Assembly (NCBI RefSeq): GCF_000377985.1
Contig: NZ_KB899045.1
Span: 62,001 to 126,000 of the forward strand
DNA: 64,000 nucleotides
Reading direction: 5' to 3'
Source of the DNA: Sporolactobacillus vineae DSM 21990 = SL153
GTDB lineage: Bacteria > Bacillota > Bacilli > Bacillales > Sporolactobacillaceae
Shown here: piece after piece, positions 25,544 to 32,977 of the stretch
Layout: each line of letters opens with the position of its first letter
Numbering within the stretch: position 1 is the first letter of the stretch
Notes under the pieces: generated by a model
Told to the model about the DNA's origin: nothing
The model's input: only the letters and a program-made list of their open reading frames with translations
Database searches by the model: none
Made by a program: the position numbers and the translations under genes

Positions 25544-26467
25544 ATGGCAAAATACATACTCAAACGGTTTCTTGAGATGCTGCTGACGATCTGGGTGATC
25601 GCCACACTGACATTCGTACTGATGCACGCGATCCCCGGCTCACCATTCAATACGAGCAACGGGAAGTCTATCAACGCTGTGGCGATGAAAAATCTCGAGG
25701 CCCATTATCATTTGGATCAGCCACTTCCTGTTCAGTACCTGATTTACCTGAAATCGATCATCACATTTAATTACGGCCCGTCGATCAGGCAGCCGACACA
25801 GACGGTCAATGATCTGATTGGACAAGGCTTCCCCGTTTCGTTTGAGCTGGGCATGTGGACATTGATTGTGGCGATTATTTCGGGTATCGCTCTGGGTGTT
25901 GTCGCTGCATTGAAACATAATGGCATCATTGATTACCTGGCCATGACGATCGCCGTTCTCGGTATTTCAATTCCCAATTTCGTGCTGGCGACACTTTTGA
26001 TTCAGGAATTTGCCGTCAATCTCGTATGGTTCCCGGTTGGGACATGGCAGGGTGTCAGTTATATGGTGCTGCCTGTAATCGCTCTGGCAACCGGTCCGAT
26101 GGCGATTATTGCCCGGCTTACTCGGTCGAGTATGCTGGAGATACTCAATCAGGATTATATCCGAGTGGCGGAAGCAAAGGGGCTTTCTCCGGTATTGATT
26201 GTTTTCAAACATGCGCTCAGGAACGCACTGCTCCCGGTCGTCACTGTTGTCGGTACACTTGCGGCCGGCATTCTGACCGGAACTTTTGTTATCGAAAAGA
26301 TATTTGCCATACCGGGAATGGGCAAGTACTTTGTTGACAGCATCAACTCCCGGGATTATCCGGTCATTATGGGAACAACGGTCTTCTACAGTACGATTCT
26401 GATCATCCTTCTCTTTCTTGTTGACATTATTTACGGATGGCTCGACCCAAGGATTAATCTCCATTAG
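25544..26467 (+). CDS. oppB: Oligopeptide/dipeptide ABC transporter permease, DppB/OppB type
   Basis: 307-residue inner-membrane permease with six predicted helices. The N-terminus ILKRFLEMLLTIWVIATLTFVLMHAIPGSPF is the usual OppB start, and the EAA coupling loop is visible (YIRVAEAKGLSPVLIVFKHALRNALLPVV). Forms the pore with the next gene product. AGAGGAG precedes the ATG. Given the murein-peptide enzymes on both sides, the transporter probably imports wall peptides, comparable to a murein tripeptide permease (inference). Confidence 0.92.
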   Translation: MAKYILKRFLEMLLTIWVIATLTFVLMHAIPGSPFNTSNGKSINAVAMKNLEAHYHLDQPLPVQYLIYLKSIITFNYGPSIRQPTQTVNDLIGQGFPVSFELGMWTLIVAIISGIALGVVAALKHNGIIDYLAMTIAVLGISIPNFVLATLLIQEFAVNLVWFPVGTWQGVSYMVLPVIALATGPMAIIARLTRSSMLEILNQDYIRVAEAKGLSPVLIVFKHALRNALLPVVTVVGTLAAGILTGTFVIEKIFAIPGMGKYFVDSINSRDYPVIMGTTVFYSTILIILLFLVDIIYGWLDPRINLH

Positions 26468-26482
26468 GAAGGAGGGAAAGCA

Positions 26483-27448
26483 ATGAGCGCAGATGACGTT
26501 TCAGAATCCCGGCTTCAATCCGCTGTCGTCCAGCCCATTCCGGACGACTGGTTCCGGCCGCGGAGCAGGAAAAAACATGGTGCGGAACGGCTGGTACGGC
26601 CGAGCACATCATACTGGAAAGATACATGGATTCAGTTCAGAAAGAATAAACTCGCGATGGGCGGCCTTGCTTTCCTGATTATGCTTGGGATCATGGCTGT
26701 GATCGGCCCGCTGCTGTCCCATTATAATGTTACGGCCCAGAATCTTGTTATGCAGGATCTCGCACCGTCCCCGGCACATTGGTTCGGTACGGATAATCTG
26801 GGCCGGGATGTCTTTGTACGAACCTGGTACGGCGCTCGCATTTCCTTATTCATCGGTATCGTTGCAGCACTGGCTGATTTGCTGATCGGCGTGGCTTACG
26901 GTGGCCTGTCAGGCTATAAGGGCGGGCGGACAGATAATGTCATGATGCGGATCGTTGAAATTCTGTACGGGCTTCCGTATTTACTGGTTGTCATTCTTCT
27001 GATGGTTGTCATGGGTCCGGGCCTGCTGACGATTGTGGTCGCCCTTTCGGCAACCGGATGGACAGATATGGCGCGGATTGTCCGCGGGCAGGTGCTTCAG
27101 CTGAAAAACTATGAATTTGTGATTGCGTCGAAATCCTTCGGCAGCGGCACTGCCCGGATTATCCGGAAGAGTCTGGTGCCGAACACGATGGGTCCGATTA
27201 TCGTTCAGGTGACACTGACCGTCCCGTCTGCCATTTTCTCGGAAGCTTTTCTCAGTTTTCTGGGACTTGGCGTTCAGGCACCGTTTGCCAGCTGGGGCGT
27301 GATGGTTAATGATTCGCTGTCAGCGATTCTTTCGGGTTACTGGTGGCAGTTGTTCTTTCCCGCCTTGTTTATTTCGCTGACGATGTTTGCTTTCAATATC
27401 GTTGGCGACGGACTTCAGGACGCGCTGGATCCGAATCTGAGGAGCTGA
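26483..27448 (+). CDS. oppC: Oligopeptide/dipeptide ABC transporter permease, DppC/OppC type
   Basis: 321-residue permease with a cytosolic 50-residue N-terminus (Pro/Arg-rich PDDWFRPRSRKKH) and the OppC-type N-domain FGTDNLGRDVFVRTWYGARISL. The EAA loop is YEFVIASKSFGSGTARIIRKSLVPNT. AAGGAGGG precedes the ATG. It pairs with the upstream permease. Confidence 0.92.
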   Translation: MSADDVSESRLQSAVVQPIPDDWFRPRSRKKHGAERLVRPSTSYWKDTWIQFRKNKLAMGGLAFLIMLGIMAVIGPLLSHYNVTAQNLVMQDLAPSPAHWFGTDNLGRDVFVRTWYGARISLFIGIVAALADLLIGVAYGGLSGYKGGRTDNVMMRIVEILYGLPYLLVVILLMVVMGPGLLTIVVALSATGWTDMARIVRGQVLQLKNYEFVIASKSFGSGTARIIRKSLVPNTMGPIIVQVTLTVPSAIFSEAFLSFLGLGVQAPFASWGVMVNDSLSAILSGYWWQLFFPALFISLTMFAFNIVGDGLQDALDPNLRS

Positions 27449-27452
27449 TCTG

Positions 27453-28460
27453 ATGAGTGATCAAGAACCGTTGCTTCAAGTCAGTCATCTGCATGTGACT
27501 TTCAAAACGCATGGCGGCCGGGTCAGTGCGGTGCGCGGTGTCGATTTTTCCGTCAACCGCGGTGAGACTCTGGCAATCGTCGGTGAATCCGGCTGCGGAA
27601 AAAGCGTGACGTCCCTGTCGGTGATGGGTCTGCTTCCGGCTTCCGGAAAAATAACACAAGGATCGATCAGGTTTGATCATCAGGAACTGACCCGGCTGAC
27701 GAAGAAACAGATGCGCCGGATCCGCGGTGTCGACCTTTCAATGATCTTTCAGGATCCGATGACGTCGCTGAATCCGACGCTGTCCATTGGTTCTCAGATG
27801 ACGGAAGGACTGGTGCATCAGAACAAAGTACCAAGGAGCGAGGCCAGAAAAAGGGCCGTGGATATGCTGAAACTTGTCGGTATCCCGAATCCTCAGGAAC
27901 GGATGAAAGAATTCCCGCATCAATTCAGCGGCGGGATGAGGCAGCGCATCGTCATTGCCATGGCGCTGATCTGCCAGCCGAAACTGATCATCGCCGATGA
28001 ACCGACGACCGCTCTGGATGTGACGATCCAGGCCCAGATTCTCGAGCTATTCGGACGGATCCAGCGGGAAACAGGGGTCGCGATGATCATGATCACGCAT
28101 GATCTTGGCATTGTGGCGAAAATAGCCGACCGTATTGCGGTCATGTATGCCGGTGAAATTGTGGAAACAGGGAATAAGCGGGATATCTTTTACCATTCCC
28201 GTCATCCATATACGAAAGCGCTGCTTGATTCCATTGTCCGGATCGACCTCCCTTCGGATGAACTCCATCCGATTGAAGGGGCGCCGCCTGATCTGTTCTC
28301 TCCTCCGGCAGGTTGCGCCTTCAGCGACCGCTGCCCATTCGCGATGGAAGTGTGTGATCATGTTCAACCGCCGACAACCTGGCTCGATCTTCATCATCGT
28401 GCGGCTTGCTGGCTTTTAGATAAAAGAGCGCAGGCTGTCAGAGAAGCGGTTGAAAAATAG
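27453..28460 (+). CDS. oppD: Oligopeptide ABC transporter ATPase, DppD/OppD type
   Basis: 335-residue ATP-binding subunit. Walker A is GESGCGKS, signature FSGGMRQRIVIAMAL, Walker B LIIADEPTTALD, and the C-terminal Cys-rich oligopeptide-transporter domain is PAGCAFSDRCPFAMEVCDHVQP. It begins 4 nt after the oppC stop. Confidence 0.94.
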   Translation: MSDQEPLLQVSHLHVTFKTHGGRVSAVRGVDFSVNRGETLAIVGESGCGKSVTSLSVMGLLPASGKITQGSIRFDHQELTRLTKKQMRRIRGVDLSMIFQDPMTSLNPTLSIGSQMTEGLVHQNKVPRSEARKRAVDMLKLVGIPNPQERMKEFPHQFSGGMRQRIVIAMALICQPKLIIADEPTTALDVTIQAQILELFGRIQRETGVAMIMITHDLGIVAKIADRIAVMYAGEIVETGNKRDIFYHSRHPYTKALLDSIVRIDLPSDELHPIEGAPPDLFSPPAGCAFSDRCPFAMEVCDHVQPPTTWLDLHHRAACWLLDKRAQAVREAVEK

Positions 28461-28478
28461 AAATGAGGGGGAATTGCC

Positions 28479-30086
28479 TTGAAGAAGTGGTTTAGCCGAG
28501 TTTTGTTTGTGAGTCTTTCATTACTCCTGGTCTTTGTGTTCAGCGGCTGTACCGCCCGTCCGAATGCGTCGGCTGGCAAGTCCGTGCTGAAACTGAACAA
28601 CGGGTCGGAACCGACAACATTTAATCCTGCCGTAGCTTTTGACTCGTATTCTCTGAACCCGTTGAACAACCTGCTTGAAGGGCTGACCCGGCTGGATAAG
28701 ACGAATAATCCAAAGCCGGCGATGGCGCAAAGCTGGACCGTGTCCAAAGATCAGAAAACGTATACGTTCCACATCCGTCAGGACGCAAAATGGACCAATG
28801 GCGATCCGGTGACAGCCGGGGACTTTGTGTATTCCTGGAAACAGCTTCTGAATCCGAAGACGGCATCACCGGCTGCCTTTCTCGGCTATCTCATTCAAGG
28901 CGCTGAGGCTTATAACGCCGGCAAGGGTCCGGCAAGCGGCATGATGGTGACAGCCGCGGGATCGAAAACACTCGTTGTGAAACTGAAAGCCGCACAATCT
29001 TATTTTACCAACCTGATTTCGAACCCGGCTTTCTTCCCTGTTGACGCAAAAGTGGCACAAAAGAATCCAAAGTGGTTTGCAAACGCCAAAACATTTGTCG
29101 GCAATGGCCCATATAAACTGACTTCCTGGAAACATAACGCCAGTATGGTGTTTACGAAGAACAATACTTATTGGGACAGCAAGTCAGTCAAACTGGATCA
29201 GATTGACTGGGCAATGGTGAACAATCCAGATACGGAATATCAGATGTATAAGTCCGGGCAGCTTGACAGTTCAGGCGTTCCGGCCGATCTGAGTACAAAA
29301 TTGTTCCAGTCCGGGAAGGTCAAAGTAGCGCCGCAGGGGGGAACTTTTTTCATCAGTATGAACGTGAAAAAGGCGCCGTTCCAGAACATAAATATTCGTA
29401 AAGCATTTGCGTACGCTGTAGACAATAAGCAGATCACAGATTATGTCCTCAAACAGAAAAATGTCCCGGCCTACGGCTTTGTTTCTCCGGGTTTCAAGGA
29501 CCCGAGCGGTCAGGATTTCCGTGCCCATAACGGCGATCTGTATAAGTATGATCCGACACTGGCCAAGAGCCTGCTGAAGAAGGGCATGAAGGAGGCCGGG
29601 TATAAGACACTGCCGAAAATCACGCTGACATACAGTACGGATCCTCAGAACCAGGCAGTCTGCGAAGCCATTCAGGCGATGCTGAAAAAGAATCTCGGCG
29701 TCTCCGTCGGTCTGGCAAATATGGAGTGGAATGTCTATCAGTCCCAGCAGAAGGCAGGCAAGTTCCAGCTTTCCAAAGGCTCGTTCCTGGCTGATTTTGC
29801 CGATCCGATTGATTATCTGCTCAACTTCCAGACCGGCAATCAGATGAACAGCATGCAGTGGAGCAACAAGCAGTATGACCAGCTGACGAAAGAAGCATCG
29901 ACGGAAGCGAACAACACCAAGCGTTACAACGCAATGTATCAGGCGGAGAAACTGCTGATCAATCAGATGCCGCTGTTCCCGGTTTACTTCTATAATCAGG
30001 CATATCTGCTCAATCCGAAAGTCTCCGGTATTGTTTATCATCCGGTCGGCTATATGGAACTGAAATGGGCAGCAAAAGCGAAATAA
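28479..30086 (+). CDS. oppA: Peptide-binding lipoprotein (OppA-like, SBP family 5)
   Basis: 535-residue extracellular substrate-binding protein anchored by a lipid: the signal sequence ends in the lipobox FSGC with C24 as the modified residue. LKLNNGSEPTTFNPAVAFDS, LLEGLTRLDKTNNPKPAMAQSWT and YTFHIRQDAKWTNGDPVTAGDFVYSWK are family 5 signatures shared with OppA and MppA. The TTG start follows GAGGGGG. It delivers peptides to the permease pair; murein peptides are the favoured cargo from context. Confidence 0.92.
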   Translation: MKKWFSRVLFVSLSLLLVFVFSGCTARPNASAGKSVLKLNNGSEPTTFNPAVAFDSYSLNPLNNLLEGLTRLDKTNNPKPAMAQSWTVSKDQKTYTFHIRQDAKWTNGDPVTAGDFVYSWKQLLNPKTASPAAFLGYLIQGAEAYNAGKGPASGMMVTAAGSKTLVVKLKAAQSYFTNLISNPAFFPVDAKVAQKNPKWFANAKTFVGNGPYKLTSWKHNASMVFTKNNTYWDSKSVKLDQIDWAMVNNPDTEYQMYKSGQLDSSGVPADLSTKLFQSGKVKVAPQGGTFFISMNVKKAPFQNINIRKAFAYAVDNKQITDYVLKQKNVPAYGFVSPGFKDPSGQDFRAHNGDLYKYDPTLAKSLLKKGMKEAGYKTLPKITLTYSTDPQNQAVCEAIQAMLKKNLGVSVGLANMEWNVYQSQQKAGKFQLSKGSFLADFADPIDYLLNFQTGNQMNSMQWSNKQYDQLTKEASTEANNTKRYNAMYQAEKLLINQMPLFPVYFYNQAYLLNPKVSGIVYHPVGYMELKWAAKAK

Positions 30087-30114
30087 CCGGGAAATAAATG
30101 ATCAACGACAGAAG

Positions 30115-30145
30115 GCCGCTTTCCTCAGTCCAGGAAACGGCTTTT
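30115..30145 (+). terminator. Internal terminator between oppA and oppF
   Basis: Stem GCCG-C-TTTCCT / AGGAAA-CGGC (ten pairs, one bulge), loop CAGTCC, then TTTTTATCC. A partial terminator here would keep oppA mRNA more abundant than oppF. Confidence 0.75.
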
Positions 30146-30203
30146 TATCCGGCTGTACATCGCTTCTGCCTGAAGCGAACCGGACAGGGAAAGAGGGTTA
30201 AAC

Positions 30204-31271
30204 ATGACGGACAGCGCATTTCTGGAAGTAAAACATTTAAAAAAGTATTTCGATCTCGGCCATGACCGACTGCTTAAAGCTGTGGATGACGTGAGCCTGA
30301 ACATCCGGAAAGGGAAAACACTGGGCATCGTCGGCGAATCCGGATGTGGAAAAACGACTTTCGGACGAACCGTTCTCGGCATTTATGAGAAAACCGGCGG
30401 CAAAGTCGTATTTGACGGCAAAGACACGGATGCCATGAGTGAAAAGGAACATTTTCAACTCAAGAAACGTATGCAGATGATTTTTCAGGATCCTTATGCG
30501 TCACTGAATCCGCGTTCCACGGTTCTCGACCTGATCGCCGAACCGATGGATATCCACCATCTCTGCAAAAATGGCCGGGACCGCCGCGCCCGTGTGGAGA
30601 AGCTGCTTCAGGAAGTCGGTCTGAGTGCGGATTTTCTCAATCGTTATCCGCACGAATTCAGCGGCGGTCAGCGGCAGCGGATCGGGATCGCGCGGGCACT
30701 GGCACTGAATCCGGAATTTGTCATCGCTGATGAACCGATTTCTGCACTTGATGTATCCGTTCAGGCGCAGGTTGTCCAGCTGCTGAAACAGCTTCAGAAG
30801 GAAAAAGGGCTCACGATGATGTTTATTGCTCATGATCTGTCGATGGTGAAATACATTAGCGATGATGTGGCCGTCATGTATCTCGGCCATCTTGTCGAAC
30901 AGACATCGAGCCGGGTTCTCTATGACCGGCCGCTTCATCCATATACACAGGCACTGCTTTCGGCGATACCGATTCCCGATCCGGACGTGGAAGAGAAACG
31001 GAAAAGAATCATTCTGTCCGGCGATCTGCCGAGTCCGATTAATCCGCCGAGCGGGTGTGTATTTCGGACACGCTGTCCGCTGGCGATGGCGGCCTGCGCG
31101 TCGGAGAAGCCTTCTCTGAAAGAGGTTGCTGAAGGTCATTATGTCGCCTGTCACCTCCATCCCAGTGCAAAATCAGGCCACGCGGCACGCATGAAGCAGG
31201 TTTTCAATAAAGAGGAAAACCGGCCGTTCCAGTCGATCTTCCCATATCTGAACCACGCCCTGTACTTTTAG
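30204..31271 (+). CDS. oppF: Oligopeptide ABC transporter ATPase, DppF/OppF type
   Basis: 355-residue second ATPase of the importer. Walker A GESGCGKTT, signature FSGGQRQRIGIARAL, Walker B FVIADEPISALD, and the C-terminal PSGCVFRTRCPLAMAAC oligopeptide motif. It is about 20-30 residues longer than usual at the C-terminus (RMKQVFNKEENRPFQSIFPYL). The stop lies inside a strong inverted repeat. Confidence 0.93.
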   Translation: MTDSAFLEVKHLKKYFDLGHDRLLKAVDDVSLNIRKGKTLGIVGESGCGKTTFGRTVLGIYEKTGGKVVFDGKDTDAMSEKEHFQLKKRMQMIFQDPYASLNPRSTVLDLIAEPMDIHHLCKNGRDRRARVEKLLQEVGLSADFLNRYPHEFSGGQRQRIGIARALALNPEFVIADEPISALDVSVQAQVVQLLKQLQKEKGLTMMFIAHDLSMVKYISDDVAVMYLGHLVEQTSSRVLYDRPLHPYTQALLSAIPIPDPDVEEKRKRIILSGDLPSPINPPSGCVFRTRCPLAMAACASEKPSLKEVAEGHYVACHLHPSAKSGHAARMKQVFNKEENRPFQSIFPYLNHALYF

Positions 31272-31286
31272 TGCAGGGCGTGGTTC
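31250..31286. other. Hairpin across the oppF stop codon
   Basis: Perfect 13-bp arms GAACCACGCCCTG/CAGGGCGTGGTTC with an 11-nt loop containing the oppF TAG. There is no T-run on the plus strand, so it is not a plain intrinsic terminator; it may be an mRNA processing or stability element. Confidence 0.6.
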
Positions 31287-31330
31287 AGACCAGAAACTTA
31301 TTAACTAAATATTTAAGGTGTTGTTATTTG

Positions 31331-31975
31331 ATGACCAGCAGTGTATTCACGAAACAGAGTGAAAAGCTTGTAGCTATGGAAAATGTCTCGAAAAAAATAA
31401 CGATTTATCCCTCCTATTACCTGCAAAAGCTCCCGGGAACCTCGCCGCTGCTTTTTCTCCGGGAGGGCGTTGCCGAAAGAATCATCCGGCTGGCAGACCG
31501 TCTGCCCGGTCAGTTGTCCCTGGTTCTGATTGATGGCTGGCGGTCCTATGAAACGCAGCGGTGTCTCTATGACCGGGCAGCTGCCCGTTTCCGCAAACTC
31601 GGACATACAGAGCAGCAAGTCAAAGAGGAGATGACCGGGTTTGTCGCTTTCCCTTCCCGGGATCCAGCCTGTCCGGCTCCGCATTATTCAGGATCGGCCA
31701 TTGATCTGACCCTTGCGGAGGGGCAGGACTGGCTGGAGATGGGAACGGATTTTGATGACTTTACTGACAAAGCCGGACTCACCTATTATGAAGGGAAAGA
31801 GGGGTTATCCGGAAGTGCACTCCGGGCGCGGAACAACCGGCGAAAATTAAGGCACCTGATGGAATGTGCCGGATTTGTACCGAATCCAGCCGAGTGGTGG
31901 CATTACTCTTACGGGGACCGGACATGGGCAAACGCGAATCATACCATCCCCCTGTATGGCGGAACGGAGAAGTGA
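31331..31975 (+). CDS. D-alanyl-D-alanine dipeptidase (VanX/DdpX family)
   Basis: 214-residue zinc dipeptidase. Ligands and catalytic residues fit the M15D pattern: H118 and D125 in HYSGSAID, E188 and H191 in EWWH. The conserved Arg lies in LIDGWRSYETQ. No signal peptide, so it is cytosolic and not the periplasmic resistance type context. Start at ATG 31331 with AAGGTG 10 nt upstream; a longer frame from 31271 would run through the hairpin. It likely splits D-Ala-D-Ala or related dipeptides taken up by the adjacent importer. No vanH/vanA partners are present, so it is not a vancomycin resistance locus. Confidence 0.88.
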   Translation: MTSSVFTKQSEKLVAMENVSKKITIYPSYYLQKLPGTSPLLFLREGVAERIIRLADRLPGQLSLVLIDGWRSYETQRCLYDRAAARFRKLGHTEQQVKEEMTGFVAFPSRDPACPAPHYSGSAIDLTLAEGQDWLEMGTDFDDFTDKAGLTYYEGKEGLSGSALRARNNRRKLRHLMECAGFVPNPAEWWHYSYGDRTWANANHTIPLYGGTEK

Positions 31976-32003
31976 ATGTCTGACGGGAAAGGGGAACTGT
32001 GCC

Positions 32004-32645
32004 ATGCATAAATCAAAACCGGCGCGTTCATCCGGTCCCTCTGCCGAAGCAGAGAAAAACAATCATGAACCCGTTGTGGCGCGTACAAAAACGGGATTGC
32101 GTACCCGGCAGATTGTCGCCGTCATAGCCGACGGCAGTACCGCGCAGGTGACATTCTGGCAAAATGAAAACGGGATCTGGCGCAACACACTGGCGACCCG
32201 CGGCTATGTGGGTGCGAACGGTGTCGGTTTAACAAAAGAAGGCCGAAAGACAACACCCGTCGGTGCATTCCCGCTCGGTCCGGCGTTCGGCACGGAAAAT
32301 CCCGGAACTGAACTTCCGTTCCGGCAGATTACGCCGCGCTCCTGGTGGGTGGAAGACAGCGCGAGCCCGGATTATAATTCCTGGCAGGAAGGAGATCACT
32401 TCAATCCGCCCAGCGAGCATCTGGCTGACTATCCGGATGCTTACCGCTATGCGGTGGTGATTCAGTACAATAGGTCGCGAACGCCTTATGCCGGCTCGGG
32501 TTTTTTTCTCCATTGCGCAACTGGCGGGCCGACTGCCGGCTGCGTCTCTGTTCCGGCCGATCAAATGCAGCGGCTGGTGCGGCTGCTCCGTCCCGGCGCA
32601 TACATCATCAACGGCACCAGTGAACAGGAGGTCGGCAGGTTCTGA
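32004..32645 (+). CDS. L,D-transpeptidase (YkuD)-fold protein, COG3786-like
   Basis: 213-residue protein with a YkuD-type active site: H170 in FFLHCATGG and C180 in PTAGCVSVP. It begins MHKSKPARSSGPSAEAEK, a polar tail without a signal peptide, so export is not apparent. The ATG follows AAAGGGGAA. Family members cross-link murein or trim tetrapeptides by L,D-carboxypeptidase action. In this island a cytosolic L,D-carboxypeptidase-like role on imported peptides is possible (inference). An upstream in-frame stretch back to 31866 overlaps the dipeptidase gene and is unlikely. Confidence 0.78.
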   Translation: MHKSKPARSSGPSAEAEKNNHEPVVARTKTGLRTRQIVAVIADGSTAQVTFWQNENGIWRNTLATRGYVGANGVGLTKEGRKTTPVGAFPLGPAFGTENPGTELPFRQITPRSWWVEDSASPDYNSWQEGDHFNPPSEHLADYPDAYRYAVVIQYNRSRTPYAGSGFFLHCATGGPTAGCVSVPADQMQRLVRLLRPGAYIINGTSEQEVGRF

Positions 32646-32685
32646 ATTTCCGGCAGAAGACGTGAACTTCTGCATTTCATCGTAT

Positions 32686-32730
32686 GGCCGCCTCATCTGC
32701 AGTTTTTGGGAGATGAGACGGCCTTTTTTT
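32686..32730 (+). terminator. Terminator of the murein-peptide island
   Basis: Stem GGCCG-C-CTCATCT / AGATGAG-A-CGGCC with a 12-nt loop, then a run of seven T. Confidence 0.88.
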
Positions 32731-32843
32731 GCAGACAGTGCCATCCCGGTTCTGGGCGGTACCGGAAAAAGAACAGACCGGGCACGGCATAGCTCGTTTA
32801 AGCTTTGTCTCTGGCACCATGACAAAGTTAGCATTAGTAACTG

Positions 32844-32873
32844 TTGTTTCCCCCGTCCGGCCGTACCTATAAT
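32844..32873 (+). promoter_or_regulatory. mtl operon promoter
   Basis: TTGTTT, 18-bp spacer, consensus TATAAT. Predicted start near 32880, about 98 nt before mtlA. Confidence 0.7.
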
Positions 32874-32902
32874 AAAGGTGTAGAAAGAAAGCAGGGCAAT
32901 AG

Positions 32903-32931
32903 TGAGAACGCTTACTTTGAAAGCGCAATCA
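32903..32931 (+). promoter_or_regulatory. Two adjacent cre-like (CcpA) sites in the mtl leader
   Basis: TGAAAGCGCAATCA at 32918-32931 fits the catabolite-responsive-element consensus TGWAANCGNTNWCA except one position. TGAGAACGCTTACT at 32903-32916 is a weaker copy 15 bp upstream. Both lie downstream of the predicted start, where CcpA would block transcription when glucose is present. Confidence 0.65.
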
Positions 32932-32977
32932 TTTCATCATTCATTCCCGTGCTTTTCAAACTGGAGGAGGATTTAAC

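Noticed and set aside
31331-31975. Vancomycin resistance locus
   Set aside because: VanX-like alone, without ligase or D-lactate dehydrogenase genes, and next to murein-peptide uptake.
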